Shown: positions 8,899 to 16,253 of the stretch, piece after piece | Layout of the letters: every line of letters begins with the position of its first letter | Position numbering within the stretch: position 1 is the stretch's first letter | DNA from: an uncultured Eubacterium sp. | GTDB lineage: Bacteria; Bacillota; Clostridia; Lachnospirales; Lachnospiraceae | DNA: 64,000 nt | Reading direction: 5' to 3' | Assembly: GCA_910584645.1 (NCBI GenBank) | Contig: CAJUAU010000007.1 | Coordinates: 87,175 to 151,174, forward strand | Position numbers and translations under genes: made by a program | The notes under the pieces: model-generated | Told to the model about the DNA's origin: nothing | What the model saw: only the letters and a program-made list of their open reading frames with translations | Database searches by the model: none

Positions 8899-10605
8899 AT
8901 GAAACGAAAACAACACATTGCACTGCTGATGGCAGGCACACTTTTACTCTCGGCAGTGTTACCCTGCACTCAGGCTTCTCAGACAGAAGCCGCTGCAAAG
9001 CCAAAGCTGAGTGTCAAAAAGATATCATTGGACCTTAACAAATCCAAAAAGGTCCAGGTTAAAAATGTTAAGAAAAAGCAACTGAAAAAAATCACCTGGA
9101 AAGCCAAGAACAAAAAGATTGTTACTGTCAAAAAAAGCGGAAAACTCGCTGCAACTATAAAAGGAAAAAAGACCGGCACTACAAAAGTAACGGCAAAGAT
9201 CTATCTGAAATCAAAGAAAAAACCTGTTTCGGCTGCCGTAAGCGTGACAGTTAAAAAGGTTAAAAAGCCAGTCAAGACTCCTGTCACCACACCAAAGTCC
9301 ACCGCTGCTTCACTTCCTCCAGCCGGAACACCAGCAGCATCCCAGCCCCCGCAGGACAGTAATAAGCCCTGGCAGGAACCATCCACTATACTGGAAGCTT
9401 ACAATGGTATTTTCAAATATATGGGGACCTGCGCGAACTACTATGGATACGATGAGAAAAAAGACCAGCTGAGAACCCGCGGAACATTGGATTTTATCAC
9501 TGAGAATTTTAACAGCATTACGCTGGAAAATGAGATGAAACCAGATTCGATACTCAGCGCCTGGGGCGTAGGTGTTCAGACGCTTTCTCTCGCTGAGGCA
9601 AAAGAAATGGGCTATTATATCCCTGAGAACTATCCAGAGACAATCGTTCCTGTCTTAAACCTGGATACCGTAGACCGGACACTGGAGACTCTGAAAAAAG
9701 AAGGACTTCAGATGCGTGGCCACACTTTTGTCTGGCATCAGCAGACACCTGTAGAATTCTTTGTTAAAAATTATTCTGGCAGCCAGAAAGTGACTCCTGA
9801 AGTTATGGACGCGAGACTGGAATACTTCGTGAGAAATGTGATGCGTCATGTCATGGACAAAGAAAAACAACTAACCGGGTCTGCGGGAACACTGGTCTAT
9901 GCATGGGATATGGTCAATGAATATATACACCGCACCCACGATGCTACAAGTATCAGCTGGCATGATGTATATGGCGATATGGGACTGGAGCCCTCCTACC
10001 TGAAAAAAGCATTTGAGATCGCCTATGATGAACTGGAGCGCTACGGTGTTCAGGATAAAGTTGTTCTATATTATAACGACTACAATACCTACGAGTGCGC
10101 TGACGATATCATTTCCCTCGTAAACTTTATCAATCAGGATGCCACGGATAAAAACGGGAAAACAGTCAAAATCTGTGGCGGGATCGGTATGCAGAGCCAT
10201 CTCTGCGTCGACTATCCAACCATAGAGAACTATGGTGAGACTCTGGATAAGTTCCTGGCTACTGGACTTGAGGTCAGCATCTCTGAACTGGATGTCTCCA
10301 CCAACTATGGTAAAAACGGTCAGGATTCCCAAGGATGGGATAAGTGGGAATATATGGACCTGGGACAGACCGACGAAGACCAGGCCGACTATATAAAAAG
10401 CCTGATGGAAATGATCGTCTCCAAACAGAAAAATCTTGATCACTCCAAGAACCAAAAAGGAATTGCTGGTGTAACGATCTGGGGGCTTTATGATAAATGT
10501 TCCTGGAAAGCAAACACAAAACCCCTTCTCTTTGGAAAATCTATTACCGATCCTAAAGAATCCTACTATTCCTTTATGGACGCGGCTGCAATATGGAATT
10601 CTTAA
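8899..10605 (+). CDS. Secreted GH10 endo-1,4-beta-xylanase with Lys-rich Ig-like domain
   Basis: A 568-aa paralogue of the 6164-7804 enzyme. A signal peptide (residues 1-33, ending EAAA) is followed by the Lys-rich Ig-like domain (34-120, with ITWKAKNKKIVTVKKSGK) and a Pro/Ser/Ala linker (125-160). The GH10 domain (about 165-568) has TLENEMK, MRGHTFVWHQQTPVEFF, acid/base E341 in WDMVNEY, YYNDYNTY, GIGMQSHL, nucleophile E463 in ISELDVS, and TIWGLYDKCSW. It should be an active extracellular xylanase. AAGGAGG lies seven bases before the ATG. A rho-independent terminator follows at 10666-10707. Confidence 0.95.
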   Translation: MKRKQHIALLMAGTLLLSAVLPCTQASQTEAAAKPKLSVKKISLDLNKSKKVQVKNVKKKQLKKITWKAKNKKIVTVKKSGKLAATIKGKKTGTTKVTAKIYLKSKKKPVSAAVSVTVKKVKKPVKTPVTTPKSTAASLPPAGTPAASQPPQDSNKPWQEPSTILEAYNGIFKYMGTCANYYGYDEKKDQLRTRGTLDFITENFNSITLENEMKPDSILSAWGVGVQTLSLAEAKEMGYYIPENYPETIVPVLNLDTVDRTLETLKKEGLQMRGHTFVWHQQTPVEFFVKNYSGSQKVTPEVMDARLEYFVRNVMRHVMDKEKQLTGSAGTLVYAWDMVNEYIHRTHDATSISWHDVYGDMGLEPSYLKKAFEIAYDELERYGVQDKVVLYYNDYNTYECADDIISLVNFINQDATDKNGKTVKICGGIGMQSHLCVDYPTIENYGETLDKFLATGLEVSISELDVSTNYGKNGQDSQGWDKWEYMDLGQTDEDQADYIKSLMEMIVSKQKNLDHSKNQKGIAGVTIWGLYDKCSWKANTKPLLFGKSITDPKESYYSFMDAAAIWNS

Positions 10606-10665
10606 ATCGCTGCATTTACGAATTTACTATATACGGGAATTTATCTGAATAACAAAAAGAAAACT

Positions 10666-10707
10666 GCTTAAAATCATTTCTGCTGATTTTAAGCATTTTT
10701 CTTTTTT
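10666..10707 (+). terminator. Rho-independent terminator after the second GH10 gene
   Basis: GCTTAAAATCA (10666-10676) pairs with TGATTTTAAGC (10684-10694), followed by ATTTTTCTTTTTT. The remaining sequence to 10903 holds no gene I can support. Confidence 0.85.
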
Positions 10708-10903
10708 GCTTATTTACTCTATTTATCAGCAGCAAACAGGAAGCGCATTTATAATATTTATGCAACAGGAAATATATGACACTTCACCTCCGGTTACAGC
10801 TGATATTGCTCTTTTTTTGTTCTTTTTTAAAAAATAGTAGATAAACAGAGACAAATATAGTATGATATCTTTGTATACAAAATCAAAAAGGGGCAATTGA
10901 AGT

Positions 10904-12817
10904 ATGAAAACAGTACAAAAAGAAGATACGACAAAAAAAGATATACATGCGCTGCTTCCCGTTCTGATCGCGCTATGTCTGATCCCTCTGGTCATACTGA
11001 CCAAAGATTATCAAACGGAATTCAGCAAATTTCCCTGGTTTAATAACACAGAAATCAATCAGATTGATTCCTTTGAATATGCCAAGGGAGTCCTGGTGAT
11101 CATCATGGGAGCCATCGCCGCTGCTGTCATTGGTTTTAGCGAATACGGCAAAATGCAGAAAAAGAAACGGCTTTTTGAAAATGCAGATCTGAAAGTCGTT
11201 ATACTGATAGCAGTGTACCTGATCATGGTCATAATTTCCTCCCTTTTCAGCCAGTACACAAATCTCGCCTTTCACGGGGGCGGATATGGACAGTGGCAGT
11301 CAATGTGGGTTCTTTTGGGTTATGGAATGCTGTTCATGTACGCATATCTTTTCATCAACTCTGAAAAACGGGGACTACTTACCATTAAATATCTCATGAT
11401 CTCCACTGGTATCCTGGCGCTGATGGGCGTCCTGCAGACATCAGGGCACAATCCTCTCAGCTGGAAATGGGTTCAGAATATCATTACAAGCCAAAGTAAT
11501 GTAGAGGGCATTGACTTTAAAGAAGGGGTATCCAATGTTATCCTGTCTTTCAACAATCCTAACTACGTCGGTCCCTATATAGCACTTATTCTTCCTATAT
11601 CAGCTGCTTTTATCTTTCTTCGGGCATTTGAAGAAAAGAGCAAAGCCATTGCTGCCAAAATAGCAGGTGCATTGATTGTCATTGGACTGATCGTATCACT
11701 GATTGGATCCTCATCCTCGGCAGGTTTTATCTCTGTCCTGGCAGGCGCCGTATTGGCACTGATCCTGGTACTCTCCGGAGTATTCTGGGGAAAACGCGCA
11801 AAAACAGAGGATCAGGCAGATTCTGACGAACAGCCCCACAAAAAAAGCATGAAGGGACTTATTATTGGTCTTTGCGCTGTGGCTGTGCTGGTCACTGCCG
11901 GAATTTTCTCTTTCCGGAGCGGCTACCTCCAGAACACCATCAACAAACTCCTTGAAGGTGGAAACGATACGAGAAATGTCGCTTCTATCGTCAACACTAA
12001 AGCGGATGAACTGGAAATAACACTGCGGAATGATAATCAATTTACTCTGGCACCAAAAATTGATGCAAATGGCCAGTTTTCCATTACCGCCTATGATGAT
12101 TCTAAAAAACCGCTGAGTATTCAGCAGGTCGGAGAACAGAAAACTTATACTTTTTCAGATCCGCGTTTTTCTATGCTCACATTAGATGTGAATAATTTTA
12201 CTATTGAGGACCAGGTTTATTCTGGATTTAGAATAAACGATGCTCCCAACAGCATCTCCTGGATCTTTGTATTCAAAGACGGTAAATGGAAGTATTATAC
12301 TCCCTTTGGTAAATTTATCCGGCTTCGGAAAGTGGAAAGTTTTGGCTTTAAAGACTATCAGAATATTGCAAACCGCCGTGGATTTATCTGGTCCCGGACC
12401 ATTCCTCTGATGAAGGATTACTGGTTTACAGGAATCGGTCCTAACGCCTTTATCATCGCTTTTCCAAACGACGACTTTGTCGGATCAAAGCGTGTGGGCC
12501 AAACCACTGCCACGAACCTTGTAGACAAGCCCCATAATGCCTTTCTACAGATCTTTATACAGACTGGCGGACTGTCTGCGCTGGCATACGGAGGACTCTG
12601 GATTCTCTATATGATAAGCGGAATCCGTATCTTCTGGCGCAGAAAACAATACCGTAACATTGACATTATAGGACTTGGACTTCTGGTGGGAATCTTTTCT
12701 TTCGCCGTATCAGGTATCACCAATGATACGATCATCGGCACACAGGTGATCTATTGGACTTTACTGGGCGCCGGATATGCGGTAAACCGCATCATCCGGT
12801 CAGAAGAAAGGCAATAA
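10904..12817 (+). CDS. O-antigen ligase/Wzy-like polysaccharide polymerase
   Basis: A 637-aa polytopic membrane protein of the Wzy_C (O-antigen ligase) superfamily. Hydrophobic helices cover residues about 15-330 and 555-625. The family's periplasmic-loop signature is visible late: RGFIWSRTIPLMKDYWFTGIG followed by DKPHNAFLQIFIQTGGLSALAYG, with the conserved Arg and His. An extra soluble segment of about 130 residues (about 350-480) sits between the last two helix blocks and looks beta-rich. It should polymerise or ligate lipid-linked repeat units for exopolysaccharide. AAAAGGGG precedes the ATG. The next gene, 30 bases on, is a priming sugar transferase, which supports a short exopolysaccharide operon. 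Confidence 0.9.
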   Translation: MKTVQKEDTTKKDIHALLPVLIALCLIPLVILTKDYQTEFSKFPWFNNTEINQIDSFEYAKGVLVIIMGAIAAAVIGFSEYGKMQKKKRLFENADLKVVILIAVYLIMVIISSLFSQYTNLAFHGGGYGQWQSMWVLLGYGMLFMYAYLFINSEKRGLLTIKYLMISTGILALMGVLQTSGHNPLSWKWVQNIITSQSNVEGIDFKEGVSNVILSFNNPNYVGPYIALILPISAAFIFLRAFEEKSKAIAAKIAGALIVIGLIVSLIGSSSSAGFISVLAGAVLALILVLSGVFWGKRAKTEDQADSDEQPHKKSMKGLIIGLCAVAVLVTAGIFSFRSGYLQNTINKLLEGGNDTRNVASIVNTKADELEITLRNDNQFTLAPKIDANGQFSITAYDDSKKPLSIQQVGEQKTYTFSDPRFSMLTLDVNNFTIEDQVYSGFRINDAPNSISWIFVFKDGKWKYYTPFGKFIRLRKVESFGFKDYQNIANRRGFIWSRTIPLMKDYWFTGIGPNAFIIAFPNDDFVGSKRVGQTTATNLVDKPHNAFLQIFIQTGGLSALAYGGLWILYMISGIRIFWRRKQYRNIDIIGLGLLVGIFSFAVSGITNDTIIGTQVIYWTLLGAGYAVNRIIRSEERQ

Positions 12818-12847
12818 CAAATACTGACATGAAAACAGAGGTGTACC

Positions 12848-14269
12848 ATGAGAAACTTTGATCCATATAAAAAGACGATCTTGTTCTTCTTATCCCTGCT
12901 CAATATCCTTTTGATGACGATACTGTTTTCTTATTTCTGGTATCACTATTTTGCAGAAACCATGTACACTTTTCGATTTTACCGGAGAGGAAACTATGTC
13001 GTCATCATCCTCTATGCTGTGTTCCTCATTTTCTTTACCCGTATGTACGGCGCAATGAAAATAGGACAGCTGCGCCGCATTGAGGTTATTTTATCCCAAT
13101 ATCTTTCCATATTTATTTCAAATCTGATCACATATGTTATTGTTTCCCTGCTGGCATTCCGTTTTGTCAACTTATTGCCGATGCTCTTTATGACCATGGG
13201 GGACTTTGTGATTACAACCCTCTGGACTTTTCTGGCAGGACGGATCTATGGACGTATTTTTAAATCTTGGAAGATCCTCCTTATTTACGGGGAGCGCCCC
13301 GCCACGGACCTTGTATATAAAGTGGAGGAGCGCCGTGACAAATATGCCATTCACGATGCTATTAACGTAAATGAAGGAATGGAAGCTATTGCCGAGAAGG
13401 TGAAAGATTTTGAAGCTGTGATCATTGGGGATATTCCTTCCCATCAGAGAAATGATGTGCTTAAATTTTGTTATGGCAATGGAATCCGGGCCTATGTCAT
13501 TCCCAAAATATCTGACATCATCATGATGGGAAGTGACAGGATCCATATCTTTGACACCCCCTTTCTTCTTGCCAAAGGGTATTCTCTCAGTTTTGACCAG
13601 CGGTTTATGAAGCGGGCACTGGATATCTTTCTCTCAATTCCAATGATCCTGCTCACTTCACCAATTATGCTTATTACCGCTGCTGCAATTAAGCTTTATG
13701 ACGGAGGGAGCATACTTTACCGGCAGACCCGTTGTACCCGGGGGGGGCGGATTTTTTCCATAATCAAATTCCGTTCCATGGTGGAAGATGCAGAAAAGGA
13801 TGGGGTTGCTAAATTAGCCTCCTCCCATGATGCCCGTATTACTCCTGTGGGAAAGTTGATCCGCTCTGCCAGGATTGATGAACTGCCTCAGCTCTTTAAT
13901 ATTTTAAGAGGAAATATGTCCTTTGTGGGACCGCGGCCTGAACGACCGGAGATTATTGAGGATTATCAGAAGGAAATGCCGGAGTTTGAGTTTCGTATGC
14001 GGGTAAAAGCAGGTCTTACAGGCTTTGCCCAGATCTATGGAAAATATAACACCGTTCCCTACGACAAACTGAAATTAGATCTCTTTTATATCGAACACTA
14101 TTCTCTTTGGCTCGATATAAAACTCATTCTTATGACGATGAAGATCATATTTAAACGCGAATCTACAGAAGGTATTGACGACGAGCAGACCACCGCATTA
14201 AAAGAAAAAGACGAATCGGACGTACACCAGGTTCTCCAGGAGATTTCAAATAAAAAAAGGGGCGGCTGA
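12848..14269 (+). CDS. Exopolysaccharide polyprenyl glycosylphosphotransferase
   Basis: A 473-aa sugar transferase of the WbaP/CpsE class. Residues 10-140 hold four predicted transmembrane helices, then a CoA-binding-like soluble part (about 150-245). The catalytic domain (about 255-455) begins with the amphipathic FMKRALDIFLSIPMILL and contains KFRSMVEDAEKDG, the Asp/Glu pair of RSARIDELPQLFN, and SFVGPRPERPE. These enzymes transfer a sugar-1-phosphate to undecaprenyl phosphate, the first step of repeat-unit assembly. AGAGGTG precedes ATG. The last residues KKRGG and the TGA stop are encoded by the start of a dispersed hairpin repeat, so the natural C-terminus may have been changed by that element. 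Confidence 0.93.
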   Translation: MRNFDPYKKTILFFLSLLNILLMTILFSYFWYHYFAETMYTFRFYRRGNYVVIILYAVFLIFFTRMYGAMKIGQLRRIEVILSQYLSIFISNLITYVIVSLLAFRFVNLLPMLFMTMGDFVITTLWTFLAGRIYGRIFKSWKILLIYGERPATDLVYKVEERRDKYAIHDAINVNEGMEAIAEKVKDFEAVIIGDIPSHQRNDVLKFCYGNGIRAYVIPKISDIIMMGSDRIHIFDTPFLLAKGYSLSFDQRFMKRALDIFLSIPMILLTSPIMLITAAAIKLYDGGSILYRQTRCTRGGRIFSIIKFRSMVEDAEKDGVAKLASSHDARITPVGKLIRSARIDELPQLFNILRGNMSFVGPRPERPEIIEDYQKEMPEFEFRMRVKAGLTGFAQIYGKYNTVPYDKLKLDLFYIEHYSLWLDIKLILMTMKIIFKRESTEGIDDEQTTALKEKDESDVHQVLQEISNKKRGG

Positions 14270-14318
14270 AAACCGCGCCCCTCTGAAGAATCGCTGAAAG
14301 CGATTCTTCGCTCCGCAC
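14251..14318. repeat. Dispersed two-hairpin repeat, copy A
   Basis: An A-run, then GGGGCG/CGCCCC hairpin, then AAGAATCG/CGATTCTT hairpin, then CTCCGCA. The 5' end overlaps the last codons of the sugar transferase and supplies its stop. It is related to copies at 14332, 44961 and 55898. Confidence 0.75.
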
Positions 14319-14331
14319 CCTTTGAGTATTC

Positions 14332-14394
14332 AAAAAAGGGGCGGCTGAGGACCGCGCCCCTTCAAAAGAATGTCCATGTGGACATTCTTTTTTT
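14332..14394. repeat. Dispersed two-hairpin repeat, copy B, also a terminator
   Basis: The same GGGGCG/CGCCCC hairpin as copy A is followed by AAAGAATGTCC/GGACATTCTTT and a T-run, making it a good rho-independent terminator for the sugar transferase. The minus-strand side faces the M23-like gene at 14405. The second hairpin differs in sequence from copy A but keeps pairing. Confidence 0.75.
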
Positions 14395-14404
14395 ACTAAT
14401 TTTC

Positions 14405-15118
14405 TTATCGCAGCAACACCAGAGGATTTATCGTCTCCCCTTTCTGCATCACCTGATAATACAAATTGGCACCCTCCACAGAATAATATTTCGTAGGTTT
14501 GGCGATCTTACCGATCACCTGCCCCTCGCTCACTTCATCTCCTTTGGATACCGTTACATCTTTCAGCTGGCCATAGATCACTTTAAAATCATCACCAATT
14601 GCCATGGTCACTGTCGTACCTGTCTCATCATTTTTCTCAATACGTTTCACAATCCCAGCTGCACTTGCCTTTACATCTTCTCCCACTTTACTTCCAATGA
14701 TCAATGCGGGATTGGTCTTAAACTGTGACAGGGTCGGGAAAAATACGACCTTATCGGCACTGTACTCGATCAGTATATCTCCTTCTACTGGCCACAGAAG
14801 TCCCGTTTCCTGGTCAAAATGAAGCCGATCCTCAGCTGACACTTTTTTCATCGTTGTCTTTGCTTTGGGAGTAGGTGCCGGAGTTTTCTTTTTCACCTCA
14901 GATTTTACATGATCCGTGGTTGCTTCCTCCGTCTGTGGTTCCTGCGTCACCGCTGCCTCGGCTGGCGCTGTCGGCATGGGAGTTTCCTGAGCCACTGGTA
15001 TATTTCCCTGATCTTTTCCACTATCTGAGAAAACATTCATGCAGATCGCGCCAAATGCCACCAGACATACGATTCCGCAGATCAGCGATATATAAAATCC
15101 CTTTTCTTTATAAAACAT
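14405..15118 (-). CDS. Membrane-anchored degenerate M23 (LytM-like) protein, SpoIIQ-like
   Basis: A 237-aa protein with one N-terminal transmembrane helix (residues 10-30), an acidic Thr/Pro linker (38-85) and a LytM/M23 fold (about 105-237). The fold is recognisable from the order of strands: VKASAAGIVKRIE, TVTMAIGDDFKVIYGQLKDV, KGDEVSEGQVIGKI, and NLYYQVMQKGETINPLVLL. The metal ligands are missing: YGQL replaces YGHL and NLYYQV replaces the usual HLHFEV. It is thus probably a non-enzymatic partner protein. B. subtilis SpoIIQ, which pairs with SpoIIIAH in sporulation, is the best-known inactive member; whether this is SpoIIQ is inference. It converges on the exopolysaccharide operon. Confidence 0.8.
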   Translation of the reverse strand: MFYKEKGFYISLICGIVCLVAFGAICMNVFSDSGKDQGNIPVAQETPMPTAPAEAAVTQEPQTEEATTDHVKSEVKKKTPAPTPKAKTTMKKVSAEDRLHFDQETGLLWPVEGDILIEYSADKVVFFPTLSQFKTNPALIIGSKVGEDVKASAAGIVKRIEKNDETGTTVTMAIGDDFKVIYGQLKDVTVSKGDEVSEGQVIGKIAKPTKYYSVEGANLYYQVMQKGETINPLVLLR

Positions 15119-15259
15119 TCTATCACCTCAATTCAAGTTTTATCTATATTCTTGCCTGAATTCAGGTGATTATACAATATATAGGTAAATTAGGTCTGGT
15201 AAATATTTCTGAAAAGCGGAATCAAAACAGGTTCAAAATAGCGCCCTCTGATTAAAAGA

Positions 15260-16138
15260 TCAGTGCAGGATCTTTCCATTTGCCACCTGCATCAGATGTT
15301 TTCCATAACTGGAATTCCCATAGGAATTAGCTTCTTCGATCAGTCTGTCTCTGTCGATCCACCCATTTTTATAAGAAATTTCTTCTATCGCGGACAGCAT
15401 AATACCTTGTCTTTTTTCAATAACGCGAACGAAATCACTGGCATCTGCCAGGGCATCCATCGTGCCGGTATCCAGCCAGGCAAATCCACGCCCCAAAGTA
15501 ACCACATTTAACTTTTCTTCTTCCAGATACATGCGGTTTAAATCTGTGATCTCAAGTTCCCCCCGCGCCGAGGGCTTTACTTTTTTTGCCAGCTCTACAA
15601 CCCGGTTATCGTAAAAATACAAACCGGTAATACAATAATTTGATTTTGGAACTTTGGGCTTTTCCTCTATGGAGACTGCCTTTCCGTTTTTATCAAACTC
15701 CACGATGCCAAAACGCTCCGGATCATCCACATAATATCCAAATACAGTAGCACCTTCCTGTCTCGCCGCCGCATTCCGCAAATGCTGTCCGAGGCCGCTT
15801 CCATAAAAAATATTATCTCCCAGCACCATTGCACAGGAATCTCCGTCTATAAACTCTTCACCGATCAAAAATGCCTGTGCCAGTCCATCCGGACTAGGTT
15901 GTACTTTGTATTCCAAATGCATTCCCAGACGGGAACCATCCCCAAGAAGGCGCTCAAAATTCGGCAGGTCCGTCGGTGTGGATATGATCAGGATATCCCT
16001 GATACCAGCCAGCATTAACGTGGAGAGCGGATAATAGATCATAGGTTTATCATATACCGGAAGCAGCTGTTTGGATGTCACTTTTGTCAAGGGATACAAT
16101 CTTGTCCCCGATCCTCCTGCTAATATAATCCCCTTCAT
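15260..16138 (-). CDS. rfbA: Glucose-1-phosphate thymidylyltransferase
   Basis: A 292-aa nucleotidyltransferase starting MKGIILAGGSGTRLYPLT, the signature nucleotide-binding loop of the family. SKQLLPVYDKPMIYYPLS, GDNIFYGSGL, FGYYVDDPERFGIVEFD, EEKPKVPKSN and GRGFAWLDTGT all match RfbA/RmlA, which makes dTDP-glucose for rhamnose and related deoxysugars. ATG at 16138 follows GAGGG; an in-frame ATG four codons earlier has no good ribosome site. The rest of the dTDP-rhamnose pathway (rfbB, C, D) is not in this window. It sits next to the exopolysaccharide genes but on the other strand. Confidence 0.95.
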   Translation of the reverse strand: MKGIILAGGSGTRLYPLTKVTSKQLLPVYDKPMIYYPLSTLMLAGIRDILIISTPTDLPNFERLLGDGSRLGMHLEYKVQPSPDGLAQAFLIGEEFIDGDSCAMVLGDNIFYGSGLGQHLRNAAARQEGATVFGYYVDDPERFGIVEFDKNGKAVSIEEKPKVPKSNYCITGLYFYDNRVVELAKKVKPSARGELEITDLNRMYLEEEKLNVVTLGRGFAWLDTGTMDALADASDFVRVIEKRQGIMLSAIEEISYKNGWIDRDRLIEEANSYGNSSYGKHLMQVANGKILH

Positions 16139-16166
16139 TACGTCCCTCATTTCTTTATTTTTTTAT

Positions 16167-16202
16167 AGAACTGCCACAGGCAATATTGCCTGTGGCAGTT
16201 CT
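16167..16202. repeat. Perfect 15-bp inverted repeat
   Basis: AGAACTGCCACAGGC pairs with GCCTGTGGCAGTTCT across six bases. It lies downstream of the 16254-18656 gene and upstream of rfbA. T-runs lie on the wrong side for a classical terminator on either strand, so its role is unclear; it may still stop transcription or protect mRNA ends. Confidence 0.6.
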
Positions 16203-16253
16203 GAATGTCTGAATATAGAATATCCAAATCACACGTAATTATAACCCTTTTTC

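Noticed and set aside
16167..16202. Classical rho-independent terminator
   Set aside because: The stem is perfect but the T-runs lie on the wrong side for both strands, so it is listed only as an inverted repeat.
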